Assembly: GCA_902363135.1 (NCBI GenBank)
Contig: CABIZF010000015.1
Coordinates: 1 to 64,000, forward strand
Direction: 5' to 3'
Length of the DNA stretch: 64,000 nucleotides
Source of the DNA: Lachnospiraceae bacterium
GTDB lineage: Bacteria; Bacillota; Clostridia; Lachnospirales; Lachnospiraceae
In this document: one piece after another, positions 15,920-24,479 of the stretch
How the letters are laid out: every line of letters starts with the position of its first letter
Numbering within the stretch: position 1 is the stretch's first letter
The notes under the pieces: generated by a model
Told to the model about the DNA's origin: nothing
What the model saw: the letters and a program-made list of their open reading frames with translations, nothing else
The model's database searches: none
Made by a program: the position numbers and the translations under genes

Positions 15920-17464
15920 CTACTCAACCCCCTTTTTTAAATCGTTTTTCAGACCGAGCATATACTGTCCGAGTTCTTCCTCCGTCACCTGGTCCACCTG
16001 CTGAAACAGCCCTGAGAAATTTCCTTTATACATGACTGCCAGCCGGTCGCTTAAGGAAAATATCTCGTTCAGATCTGCAGAGATTAAGATAATCGCACAT
16101 CCATTATCCCGGAATTCCAGCAGTTTTTTCCGGATAAACTCCGTCGCCCCGACATCAATACCACGCGTCGGCTGATTCGCTATGATGACATCCGGTCCGG
16201 TTGAAAACTCCCGCGCCACAATGACCTTCTGAATATTTCCGCCCGAGAGCATGCCGACCTCCTGCTTCTGAGACTTACAGTTGACCAGATACTCTTTGAT
16301 CAGCTCCTGTGCCCGCGCCTGAATCGCCTTCGTTTTCAGCAAAAATTTTCCGGAAAAACGCGGATCCGTATATTGATTGGCAAACATATTTTCCTGAATA
16401 TTCAAATGTGCCGCACAGCCGGACGCCATCCGATCCTCCGGGATATGTGCAAGCTTCTTTTCCCGGATACTGCGAATACTCTCTTTACGGATATCTTCTC
16501 CCTTTAGCAGAATCGTACCCGTATATCGGCCGGAAAGCCCGGTCAGTACATCGACCAGCTCTGTCTGTCCATTTCCTTCGACACCTGCGATCCCGAGAAT
16601 CTCTCCACCGCGCACCTCAAAGGAAAGGTTTTGCACCTTCTGTACTCCCTGCGCATTATAGGCAACCAGATCCTTCACCTCCAGCATTGTCTTCTGCAGC
16701 CTGGGCGGATCCTTTTCAAATGTCAGCACGACCTCACGGCCGACCATCAATCTGGACATGTCGTTCGTACTGATCTCGCCGACCTCATAGGTACCCATGC
16801 TCTTTCCGTTGCGCATGATTGTCGCACGGTCACAGATGCGCTTGATCTCATCCAGCTTATGAGAAATAAAGATGACCGTCCGCCCATCGTCCCGCAGCTT
16901 CTCAAGCTGAATGAACAGCTCTTCTGTCTCCTGCGGCGTGAGCACTGCCGTCGGTTCATCCAAAATCAGAATATCTGCGCCTCGATACAGCGCCTTTAAA
17001 ATTTCGACCTTCTGTTTGATGCCGACCGGGATTTCCTCAACCCTGGCTGTCACATCAATCGCAAAATTGTATTTCTCTGCTATCTCCTTTGCAGCCTTCT
17101 CTGCCTGCTTCATGTCAATAAACAGCTTCTGTTTACGCGGTTCCACCCCCAGAATGATATTTTCTGCCACCGTCAATGACGGTACAAGCATAAAATGCTG
17201 GTGCACCATGCCGATTCCTTTTTCGATGGCATCCTGTGGCGACCGGATTACTGTCTCTTTCCCATTCAGCAAAATTTTTCCCTGATCCGGTGTCTCAATC
17301 CCAAACAGTACTTTCATCAGAGTACTTTTTCCCGCGCCGTTCTCTCCCAGCAGCGCATGGATCTCTCCCTTTTTTAATTCGAGACTGACATCTTCATTTG
17401 CAACAACACCATTGGAATAAATTTTCATGATGTGCTGCATTTCCAGAACCGTCTGTTTCTCCAC
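15920..17464 (-). CDS. Nucleoside/sugar ABC transporter ATP-binding protein (two ABC domains)
   Basis: Cytoplasmic ATPase of the importer, 514 residues with tandem ABC domains as in RbsA/MglA/NupO. The first domain has Walker A GENGAGKST, and Walker B ILILDEPTAVLTPQE with its His-switch ISHKLDE. The second has a degenerate Walker A (GVEGNGQTE), signature LSGGNIQK and ANQPTRGIDVGA, typical of the family. The start codon appears to be GTG, preceded by AGGTGAGG. It is separated from the binding-protein gene by a repeat and a terminator, which should make it less expressed than the binding protein. Confidence 0.94.
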   Translation of the reverse strand: MEKQTVLEMQHIMKIYSNGVVANEDVSLELKKGEIHALLGENGAGKSTLMKVLFGIETPDQGKILLNGKETVIRSPQDAIEKGIGMVHQHFMLVPSLTVAENIILGVEPRKQKLFIDMKQAEKAAKEIAEKYNFAIDVTARVEEIPVGIKQKVEILKALYRGADILILDEPTAVLTPQETEELFIQLEKLRDDGRTVIFISHKLDEIKRICDRATIMRNGKSMGTYEVGEISTNDMSRLMVGREVVLTFEKDPPRLQKTMLEVKDLVAYNAQGVQKVQNLSFEVRGGEILGIAGVEGNGQTELVDVLTGLSGRYTGTILLKGEDIRKESIRSIREKKLAHIPEDRMASGCAAHLNIQENMFANQYTDPRFSGKFLLKTKAIQARAQELIKEYLVNCKSQKQEVGMLSGGNIQKVIVAREFSTGPDVIIANQPTRGIDVGATEFIRKKLLEFRDNGCAIILISADLNEIFSLSDRLAVMYKGNFSGLFQQVDQVTEEELGQYMLGLKNDLKKGVE

Positions 17465-17504
17465 CCTGCCTCACCTGCTTTCCCTCTTGCCTGATTCGTG
17501 TGAA

Positions 17505-17595
17505 CGCGGATATTCCCAATCCGCTTCGCTACTTGCCCTACCCACTACTTATTGCTTCACGCAATTGAAGCAGGGGACTTGCTTGATTCGGTTAA
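17505..17595. repeat. Palindromic intergenic repeat (short form)
   Basis: It begins CGCGGATATTCCCAATCCGC and ends in a large hairpin whose arms include CTACCCACTACTT and GAAGCAGGGGACTTGC. The same end block (GGGGACTTGCTTGATTCGGTTA) is shared with 23591-23749. The hairpin plan resembles the right end of the IS605 element in this window. Confidence 0.6.
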
Positions 17596-17631
17596 AAAGG
17601 GCCGCTGTGTATCTCCATACAACAGCGGCCC
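17594..17631 (-). terminator. Terminator between binding-protein and ATPase genes
   Basis: GGGCCGCTGT pairs perfectly with ACAGCGGCCC (10 bp, 13-base loop), followed on the minus strand by TTTTT. Placed after the abundant lipoprotein gene, it probably lets only part of transcription continue into the ATPase and permeases. Confidence 0.8.
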
Positions 17632-17688
17632 TGACGGTGGAAACATTCATCTGTGTCAAACCTGCTTCCGCCTTACTGCCGATTTCTT

Positions 17689-19836
17689 CTATCTCCCTAC
17701 TTTTACAGACTCTTTAAGCGCTTCGATTGCTGCCTGATCCATGTCTGCAGAAGTATTTACCACGATGTCTCCATCAATGATAGACTGTTCCAGCTCATCC
17801 AGCTTCGTGCGGATATTCTCCGGAAGCATCTTCTCATAATGTGCATCCTTTACGAGTGCCACGCCACCTTCCTTGAAACCATAAGTCTCTTCGGTACCAT
17901 ATTTCAGCTCACCGAGCATATCCTTCTGGATTGCCAGATACAGGGACTGTCCGACGTTCTTCAGAGCAGAGGTCGGAATATAGTCTGCATAGTCCGGAAG
18001 CAGAGCTGCCTGATCAGAATCTACGCCAAATGCATACTTTCCTTCATCCTTTGCCGCCTCGATCTGTCCAAGTCCTGCATTTCCAGCAACATTAAATCCG
18101 ACGTCAGCACCGCTCTGGTACTGTGAAAGTGCGATATCCTTACCCTTTGTAGAATCCACGAAATCTCCTACAAATCCGACTGCCACTTCGATATCCGGAT
18201 CGATGTCTGCCGCACCCTGAATATAGCCTACCAGGAAATCATTGATAACAGAATTGTCCATTCCGCCAAGGAATCCGATGATATGATTATCCGGGTCGAT
18301 TCCTTCGATAGAATCATCGGTCGTCATCATCGCTGCTGCCGCACCTACCAGATAAGATACCTCATTCTGTTTGTACATGACATTGTATACATTCTCCGGA
18401 TTTCCGTTGCCCTCGAAGTCAAATTCTTCGTCGAAGAAGATAAACTTCTGATCCGGATACTCCTCTGCAGCACGTGCCAGTGCATCTGCCATCTGCCACG
18501 TACCCATAATGATGACATCATAAGCGCCGGTGTCACAGTAATCGAGCAAGGTCGGCTCCCACTTAGCCTCATCCGCTGCAGTTCCGCCCATCTGCTCTAC
18601 CTTAAAGTCAAATACGTCCTCGCCCAGCTCGTCACGCAGACGCTCCAGTCCTTCATTCGCAGAATCATAGAAAGACTTGTCTCCAAGATTTCCATTCAGA
18701 AGAAGGGCTGCCTTATAGTGTGTTCCCTCCGGAGCCTCGAAAGCCTCGGACTCGGTCTGTACTTCTACCGGCTCTGTTGCCTTTTCCGTTGCTTCTTCCG
18801 TCTCCTCCTCGGTACCGGCCTCTGTAGCAGCTTCCGTCACTTTTTCTGTTTCGGTTTCTGCCTCAGTTGCTTTCTCCGTCTTGGCTTCTGTAGCAGCTTC
18901 CGTTTCTGCCTCAGTCGCTTTTTCGATTCCCTTTTCCGTTACCTTTTCTGTCTCGGTCTCTGTCTCTACCTCGGTTTCGCTCTCAGACTCTGCCTCGGTT
19001 GCCTTCTCCTTCTCCGTCTCGACTTCGCTCTCTGTCTCAGTCTCTGTCTCTATTTCGGTCTCCGTCTCAGTCTCTGCCTCGGTTGCCTTCTCCGTCTCAG
19101 ACTCTGCCTCGGTTACTTTCTCCGTCTCTGTCTCAGACTCTGCTTCGGTTGCCTTCTCCGTCTCCGTCTCAACTTCGCTCTCTGTCTCGGTCTCTGTCTC
19201 TACCTCGGTCTCCGTCTCGGACTCTGCCTCGGTTGCCTTCTCCGTCTCGCTCTCGCTCTCGGACTCTGCCTCGGTTGCTTTCTCCGTCTCGGTCTCTGTC
19301 TCTACCTCGGTCTCGCTCTCGGACTCTGCCTCGGTTGCCTTCTCCGTCTCGCTCTCGGACTCTGCCTCGGTTGCCTTCTCCGTCTCGGTCTCGACTTCGC
19401 TTTCTGTCTCAGTCTCTGTCTCTACCTCGGTCTCGCTCTCGGACTCTGCCTCGGTTGCCTTCTCCGTTGCTTTCTCGGTTGCAGCTTCCGTCTCTGCCTC
19501 GGTCGCTTTCTCCGTCACTGCTTCTGTCTTGGCTTCCGTCTCTGTCTCTGTCGTTGCTTCCGTCTTGGCTTCCGTTACCTTCTCCGTTGCAGCTTCCGTC
19601 TTGGCCTCTGTCGTTGCTTCCGTCTTGGCTTCCGTTACCTTCTCCGTTGCAGCTTCCGTCTTGGCCTCTGTCGCTGCTTCCGTCTTGGCTTCCGTTACCT
19701 TCTCCGTTGCAGCTTCCGTCTTGGCTTCTGTCGCTGCTTCCGTCTTCGGCGCCTCCGTTTCTTTCTGGCTGGATCCACATCCGGTCATAGAGATCGTCAA
19801 AGCGGCAGCAAGCACAAACATCGTTGCTTTTTTCAT
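17689..19836 (-). CDS. BMP-family substrate-binding lipoprotein with giant Thr/Glu-rich linker
   Basis: Outer-face binding protein of the ABC importer. The signal peptide ends in lipobox SMTGC (Cys20). Residues about 371-715 are a complete BMP/PnrA domain (HYKAALLLNGNLGDKSFYDS, GGTAADEAKWEP, GADVGFNVAGNAGLGQI), the nucleoside-binding fold. Between the two lies roughly 345 residues made almost only of T, E, A, K, S and V. The part nearest the lipid has near-identical 20-residue repeats of the TEAATEKVTEAK type, and the rest is irregular ESESETEVETETET. Ordinary family members have a linker of 10-30 residues. It is acidic and presumably extended, holding the domain off the membrane or across the wall. 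The repeat length is probably unstable by recombination. Confidence 0.93.
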   Translation of the reverse strand: MKKATMFVLAAALTISMTGCGSSQKETEAPKTEAATEAKTEAATEKVTEAKTEAATEAKTEAATEKVTEAKTEATTEAKTEAATEKVTEAKTEATTETETEAKTEAVTEKATEAETEAATEKATEKATEAESESETEVETETETESEVETETEKATEAESESETEKATEAESESETEVETETETEKATEAESESESETEKATEAESETETEVETETETESEVETETEKATEAESETETEKVTEAESETEKATEAETETETEIETETETESEVETEKEKATEAESESETEVETETETEKVTEKGIEKATEAETEAATEAKTEKATEAETETEKVTEAATEAGTEEETEEATEKATEPVEVQTESEAFEAPEGTHYKAALLLNGNLGDKSFYDSANEGLERLRDELGEDVFDFKVEQMGGTAADEAKWEPTLLDYCDTGAYDVIIMGTWQMADALARAAEEYPDQKFIFFDEEFDFEGNGNPENVYNVMYKQNEVSYLVGAAAAMMTTDDSIEGIDPDNHIIGFLGGMDNSVINDFLVGYIQGAADIDPDIEVAVGFVGDFVDSTKGKDIALSQYQSGADVGFNVAGNAGLGQIEAAKDEGKYAFGVDSDQAALLPDYADYIPTSALKNVGQSLYLAIQKDMLGELKYGTEETYGFKEGGVALVKDAHYEKMLPENIRTKLDELEQSIIDGDIVVNTSADMDQAAIEALKESVKVGR

Positions 19837-19947
19837 TCTGCATTTCTCCTCTCACTGACTCTATAATAGAAGTATCTGGAATGATACCCATTCCCACGCA
19901 ACAAATCGCCAGATAAATCCATCTGTCCATGCGACTTTTATTACATC

Positions 19948-19976
19948 ATCATAGCACACTCATATGGAAATTCCAA
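19948..19976 (-). promoter_or_regulatory. Promoter of the BMP transporter operon
   Basis: TTGGAA (19976-19971), 17-base spacer, TATGAT (19953-19948) on the minus strand. This leaves a leader of roughly 105 bases before the lipoprotein ATG, with GAGAGGAG as ribosome site. Confidence 0.5.
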
Positions 19977-20051
19977 TATAAAAAAGCAAAAAGAACAGAT
20001 TTTTTTATAAACAGACTGGTTTTTTGTGTATTTTGCTGTTTCCATGCATTT

Positions 20052-20078
20052 CATGATGTTGGGGTCAAAAGGTATTTT
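20052..20078. repeat. 27-bp repeat, copy 1
   Basis: This 27-base block beginning CATGATGTTGGGGTCAAAAG is identical to 54835-54861. Here it overlaps the stop codon of the histidine-kinase gene; at the other site it forms half of a perfect GGGGTCAAAA/TTTTGACCCC hairpin beside MITE-like copy 2. Confidence 0.65.
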
Positions 20079-21408
20079 ACAGCCAGCTTTCCAAAACCTC
20101 ATTCAGCTTATTCATATCCAGCGGTTTTGCGATGTGTCCATTCATACCTGTATTTTTGGCCAGCTGTACATCTTCTGCAAAAGCATTGGCAGTCATAGCA
20201 ACAATCGGCAGTTTTCCCTTTCCGCCCGGAAGGCTCCTGATTGCTGCGGTTGCCTCATATCCATTCATGACAGGCATTTGGATGTCCATAAAAATAAGGT
20301 CATACAGGCCTTCCGGAGAAGCTTCCACTTTTTCAACTGCAATTTTTCCATTTTCTGCTGTTTCCACTTCTGCCCCTGTCATCTGCAAAATTTCAACACC
20401 AATTTCTCTGTTTAATTCATTGTCCTCGACCAGCAGAATTCTTTTTCCCGTGTAATCTGCCTCTGTCAGCTTCTCCAGATAATTCCTTACTGTTTTTTCT
20501 TTTTTGTCTGAAGTAAACTGTCGCAGTGTAGCCTTCAGTCGGGAACGGAACAGCGGTTTTGCAATAAAAGCATCTATGCCTGCAGCCTTTGCTTCTTCTT
20601 CGATCTCGCTGAATTCATAAGATGTCAGTACAATGATAGTAATGTCTTTGCCTATCCGTTTCCGGATCTGTCTGGCAGTCTCTATGCCATCCATCTCTGG
20701 CATCTTCCAGTCCAAAATAACAGCAAAGTAATCATTTCTCAACTCATGACGTTCATAACAACGCTCAACAGCTTCCTTGCCAGAGAGAACCCATTCACCG
20801 GCAATACCGATTTCTTTCAGTGTGGTAACCGTACTTTCACAGCATGTCCGGTCATCATCCACAACCAGAACCGGCAGATTCATCAGATTTCTATCCTGTT
20901 CCTTCTCTTTTTCCTGAAGTTCCAGATAAATCGTTACCGTGATTCTGGTTCCCTTGTGCAAGGTACTGTCCACTTTAATATTACCATTCATCAGGTTCAC
21001 AATATTTCTGCTGATTGCCATCCCCAGACCAGTTCCCTGAACCCTGGTTGTCCGGTGGTCATCCGCACGGCTGAAAGGATCAAACATGATTTTCTGGAAT
21101 TCCGGTGACATGCCGATCCCATTATCCTCAATTGTAAATTCATAGCATCCAAGCTCTGAAAATCCATTAGGTTTTTCTTCTATGGAAAAAGTAATATTTC
21201 CGCCATCCGGTGTATACTTGATCGCATTACTCATCAGATTCACAAATACCTGCTGAATCCTCAAGCTGTCACCACAGACAGCCTCATGTTCAATATGATT
21301 GATGTGTATATCAAAATTATGTTTATGTTCATCAAGCACCGGTTTCGTAAGCGTAATAAGATTCTCCACCAGCTCTGACAGATTGAAATCCTCCTGTGCC
21401 AGCGTCAT
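20077..21408 (-). CDS. C-terminal part of split hybrid histidine kinase: ATPase plus two receiver domains
   Basis: 443 residues. It begins with HATPase_c (N box NLMSNAIKYTPDGG, G1 EDNGIGMSPEF, G2 GTGLGMAIS). Two receiver domains follow: one around PVLVVDDDRTCC and VILDWKMPEMDG, the other around RILLVEDNELNRE and IFMDIQMPVMNG, each with a phospho-accepting Asp. It lacks the His-box domain, which lies in the upstream frame. It is in frame with 21418-23283, separated by TAA AGT GGA AAA. It may be translated separately from the ATG at 21408, but only a weak GTGGA precedes it. As an intact gene the product would be about 1068 residues. Confidence 0.8.
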   Translation of the reverse strand: MTLAQEDFNLSELVENLITLTKPVLDEHKHNFDIHINHIEHEAVCGDSLRIQQVFVNLMSNAIKYTPDGGNITFSIEEKPNGFSELGCYEFTIEDNGIGMSPEFQKIMFDPFSRADDHRTTRVQGTGLGMAISRNIVNLMNGNIKVDSTLHKGTRITVTIYLELQEKEKEQDRNLMNLPVLVVDDDRTCCESTVTTLKEIGIAGEWVLSGKEAVERCYERHELRNDYFAVILDWKMPEMDGIETARQIRKRIGKDITIIVLTSYEFSEIEEEAKAAGIDAFIAKPLFRSRLKATLRQFTSDKKEKTVRNYLEKLTEADYTGKRILLVEDNELNREIGVEILQMTGAEVETAENGKIAVEKVEASPEGLYDLIFMDIQMPVMNGYEATAAIRSLPGGKGKLPIVAMTANAFAEDVQLAKNTGMNGHIAKPLDMNKLNEVLESWL

Positions 21409-21417
21409 TTTTCCACT

Positions 21418-23283
21418 TTAAATACGCGCCATATCCAACACTTCATTGATCAGCCCCAGAAGATGGCGGCTTGACTCCGTGATCTTGCCAAGACATTCAA
21501 TGACTCTGTCCTGGCTCTCAATATTTGCCCCTGCAATTGCCGTCAGACCGACAATGGCATTCATCGGAGTCCGAATATCATGGGACATATTGGAAAGGAA
21601 TTCTGTTTTCGCACGGTTTGCATTTTCTGCAGACCGGTAAGCTTCTTTCAGTGCCTGACGGGATTCAATCTCTGCTTTTTTCTCCTGTGTCACGTCCATG
21701 GATGCCAGCAATACTTTTACCAGTTTCCCATTCTTCCATTCCAGAGGAATGTAAGAAGCAATTTTATAAGTCTTTTCATCCAGGCTGCAATACTCAAACT
21801 TATAAATATCATTTTCACTTTTCAGATTCTTACGAATATTTTCCGGTGCTATCAGAATATCGATAGCTTCCAGTGGTTCCAGAGTCTTATACTTTTCAAG
21901 AACCTGCATCTGAAAATCATGGTAAAAGCCCAGAGGTTTATATATCATCTGCCCATTCAGGTTGTAGAATTCATATCTATCATTTTCAAGATCACAAACA
22001 ACAAAACGGTCAACCAGATGCACAATGCTCTGAATCAGTTGCTCCATGGAAGCATTGTCCGCTGCCATCTGCAGATGTCGTGCGCTCTCTACCTTTGCCT
22101 CCGTGATGTCCCTTAAAAAAATCATGGCATATTCCGAATCCTCTATCTCGCCGCGTATGATTACATTACGGACCCATCGTTCCTCTCCATTCAAGGTGAT
22201 GCGGCATTCCAAAGCCAATTCGGTTTCCAGGCCTTTCAGCTTTTCCGCAATATAACCACGGTCATAAAAAGAGGCTACCGCCTTCTTATCGGTTTCCACA
22301 ACATAGGAATCCACAAAATGCCGAACCAGTTCATCCCACGTATGGCTCTGTTCAAAGACTGTCATCAGGGACGGTTCAACCTTAAAGGTATCAAAAGTAT
22401 TCGCTTCCAGATTTACATAATACTCGCACAAATCTGCTTTCGTAAAAGCCCGGTGGAAAGCAGCAGATTTTTGTGCCTGCATGATTTCTTTTTTCTCCCC
22501 ATCAATGTTAATAAAAATCCCGGCAATCCTGCTGGCAGAACCATCCAGCCGACGTACCACTTCTGCTGATGTCCGAAACCACTGGTACTGATTATCCTTC
22601 ATTCTCAGACGATACTCTACGCAATATTTTATCTGGTTCGTCTTATCCTTGATTGCCGCCTGAAGCTGCACCATTACTCTTTCTTTATCCTGTGGATGCA
22701 GAAGATCTGACCAGGATTCCAGTTTATTCGGAAAGTCCAGAGTGTCATGAAAGCCAAGCATTTTTCGGAATTCATGACTCCAGTTTGCATTCACAATCTC
22801 ACTGTTTTCGTCACAGTCAAAATACCAAAAGCCGGAATAAATAGCCTCATTGAGCAGTGCCAGATTTACATGATCCCAGTTGACCTGTACGGACATAACC
22901 CAGATCTGTCTGCCAGCCTCATCTGTCGCATCCTCTTTACAAAGCCGTACATTATTCACTGTACCGTCTGCTGTAAGGATCTGTGCTTCCCCTGTTCCGT
23001 GAAGCTGCAAAAAACGGTCTCGCTCCAGTATATCTTCCTCGTCATAAAAGAAGTTTCTCAATGAGCCTTTTGTCTGTTCCATGAAAGTATCGAATGTATA
23101 TCCTGTACTATGCAACAGCAGATTATTCACAGACAAAATAGACAGGTTTTGGTCATAAGATCCTGTCATTATACCTACCCCTCCATTATTTTCCAATGTT
23201 TTCTGTACGGCCTGTGACATGGCCTGTGTCTGCGCCGTTACAGTCTCACCTAAGGAATATATTTTGTCTTCATAATTTTTCAT
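21418..23283 (-). CDS. N-terminal part of split hybrid histidine kinase: PAS domains and His box
   Basis: 621 residues: at least two PAS-like segments, one containing NEAIYSGFWYFDCDENSEIV and another near residues 390-520, then a HisKA domain with FLSNMSHDIRTPMNAIVGL. It stops at LDMARI-TAA (21420-21418). The usual HisKA ending is DMARIESGKM, and the next in-frame codons do read SGKM, so a GAA-to-TAA change split the gene. No membrane segment or signal peptide is evident, so it looks like a cytoplasmic sensor. The truncated piece lacks its ATPase domain and cannot autophosphorylate alone. Confidence 0.8.
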   Translation of the reverse strand: MKNYEDKIYSLGETVTAQTQAMSQAVQKTLENNGGVGIMTGSYDQNLSILSVNNLLLHSTGYTFDTFMEQTKGSLRNFFYDEEDILERDRFLQLHGTGEAQILTADGTVNNVRLCKEDATDEAGRQIWVMSVQVNWDHVNLALLNEAIYSGFWYFDCDENSEIVNANWSHEFRKMLGFHDTLDFPNKLESWSDLLHPQDKERVMVQLQAAIKDKTNQIKYCVEYRLRMKDNQYQWFRTSAEVVRRLDGSASRIAGIFINIDGEKKEIMQAQKSAAFHRAFTKADLCEYYVNLEANTFDTFKVEPSLMTVFEQSHTWDELVRHFVDSYVVETDKKAVASFYDRGYIAEKLKGLETELALECRITLNGEERWVRNVIIRGEIEDSEYAMIFLRDITEAKVESARHLQMAADNASMEQLIQSIVHLVDRFVVCDLENDRYEFYNLNGQMIYKPLGFYHDFQMQVLEKYKTLEPLEAIDILIAPENIRKNLKSENDIYKFEYCSLDEKTYKIASYIPLEWKNGKLVKVLLASMDVTQEKKAEIESRQALKEAYRSAENANRAKTEFLSNMSHDIRTPMNAIVGLTAIAGANIESQDRVIECLGKITESSRHLLGLINEVLDMARI

Positions 23284-23383
23284 TTTATAAAAATCCTCTC
23301 TCCGTCTTATGCCTTCTTCATCTTGCTTTTATCTGTATACAGAAAACCTGTCCCTGCTAATTTTGTTACCCATTTTTGCATAC

Positions 23384-23417
23384 AAAAAGGACACCTGTCA
23401 AAAATAATGCCGTGTCC
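23384..23417 (-). terminator. Terminator-like hairpin upstream of the histidine kinase
   Basis: GGACAC pairs with GTGTCC around a 17-base loop, followed on the minus strand by TTTTT. It lies 100 bases before the kinase start, so it would end incoming read-through from the leu region or attenuate kinase expression. The stem is only 6 bp. Confidence 0.4.
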
Positions 23418-23435
23418 CTGCTACATCTTTGTCAA

Positions 23436-23587
23436 GCGGATATCGCAATTCGCTTCGCTACTTGCTCATGAACGCAGTCGCTTCGCGATCTGCCAGTGGG
23501 AACTTTCAACCTCCACTGACAGAAACATCCCCCTCACTCGACGTTTAGTACTCCGCGCACTTGAAGCGGGGGAATGCTTATCTGCAG
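23436..23587. repeat. Palindromic intergenic repeat, long form, copy 1
   Basis: It begins GCGGATATCGCAATTCGC and shares TACTTGCTCATGAACGCAG and TCGCTTCGCGATCTG with the copy at 30885-31038. It ends in a large hairpin with GAAGCGGGGGAATGCTTATC. The internal stem (CAGTGG/CCACTG) is imperfect here, so this is an older copy. No coding sequence is present. Confidence 0.65.
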
Positions 23588-23590
23588 TCA

Positions 23591-23749
23591 ACCGGATATT
23601 CGCAATCCGCTTTGCTACTTGCTCATAACCGAATAGCTGCTTCGCAGCTTATCAGGAGTGGCTTGTACCACTCCTGATCCAAGCAAGTCCCAACCCACTG
23701 CTTATTGCTTTGCGCAATTTGAAGCAGGGGACTTGCTTGATTCGGTTAA
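23591..23749. repeat. Palindromic intergenic repeat, second subtype
   Basis: It begins like the neighbouring copy (CCGGATATTCGCAATCCGC) but then has GCTGCTTCGCAGC, a perfect CAGGAGTGG/CCACTCCTG hairpin, and a long end hairpin GCAAGTCCC...GGGGACTTGC. The end block matches 17505-17595. It lies tandem to the long-form copy, filling most of the gap between the kinase and leuD. Confidence 0.65.
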
Positions 23750-23847
23750 AAAAATAAAATACCATGAAGTTCCCCGCATGTCAATAATGTCACAGGGCAA
23801 CTTCTTTTATCCTTTTTACGGGCAAAAATTTTATTGCTCGAAAACAC

Positions 23848-23896
23848 GAAAAAAGACCCTCAGAACCTCAGATTTACTCCAAAGTTCTAAGAGTCT
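23848..23896 (-). terminator. Terminator of the ilv-leu operon
   Basis: AGACTCTTAGAAC pairs with GTTCTGAGGGTCT (two mismatches or wobbles), followed on the minus strand by TTTTTT. It is 30 bases past the leuD stop. Confidence 0.8.
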
Positions 23897-23925
23897 CTCT
23901 TTTAGCCGTGATTGTCGGATTTATA

Positions 23926-24411
23926 TTACTTTTCGTTAATATAATTGATCAGTCCGCCAGCCTGTATCAGCTTCTGCATAAACTCAGGGAATGCCTGACC
24001 CTGGAAGCTGGTGTCTTTTGTGCGGTTGTAGATCATACCACTGTCGAAATCAATCTCTACCTCATCGCCAGCTTCGATTCCCTTGGATGCTTCCGGGCAT
24101 TCGATGATTGGCAGTCCGATATTGATTGCATTGCGGTAGAAAATGCGGGCAAAGGTCTCTGCGATGACGCAGCTGACTCCAGCAGCCTTGATCGCAATCG
24201 GAGCATGCTCACGGGATGAGCCGCAGCCAAAGTTCTTCTCTGCCACAATGATGTCGCCCTTATGTACCCGATGGATAAAATCCGGATCAATATCTTCCAT
24301 ACAGTGCATCGCCAGCTCTGCCGGATCTGAGGAATTCAGATAACGTGCCGGAATGATTACATCGGTATCTACATTATCACCATATTTAAATACGGTTCCT
24401 GATGCCTTCAT
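23926..24411 (-). CDS. leuD: 3-isopropylmalate dehydratase small subunit
   Basis: Swivel subunit that with LeuC isomerises 2- to 3-isopropylmalate in leucine synthesis. 161 residues, the size of the clostridial/archaeal-type small subunit. Signatures: [18 protein letters not shown] and [19 protein letters not shown]. It is the last gene of ilvN-ilvC-leuC-leuD and starts 68 bases after leuC. Confidence 0.95.
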   Translation of the reverse strand: MKASGTVFKYGDNVDTDVIIPARYLNSSDPAELAMHCMEDIDPDFIHRVHKGDIIVAEKNFGCGSSREHAPIAIKAAGVSCVIAETFARIFYRNAINIGLPIIECPEASKGIEAGDEVEIDFDSGMIYNRTKDTSFQGQAFPEFMQKLIQAGGLINYINEK

Positions 24412-24479
24412 ATTCTTTCCTCCTGTTTTATCCTACACTCATTACAGATGCAGGATTCGCTTTCTTATTGCGCACTTGG

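Noticed and set aside
18780..19760. CRISPR-like direct repeats
   Set aside because: The repeats are in frame, encode the Thr/Glu linker, vary in length and lack unique spacers.
18283..19866. Long plus-strand open frames (527, 325 and 263 codons) opposite the lipoprotein linker
   Set aside because: They are produced by the Thr/Glu repeat, which read backwards gives Leu/Cys-, Ser/Val- or Pro/Ser-rich strings without stops. No ribosome site or known domain, while the minus frame has a lipobox and a BMP domain.
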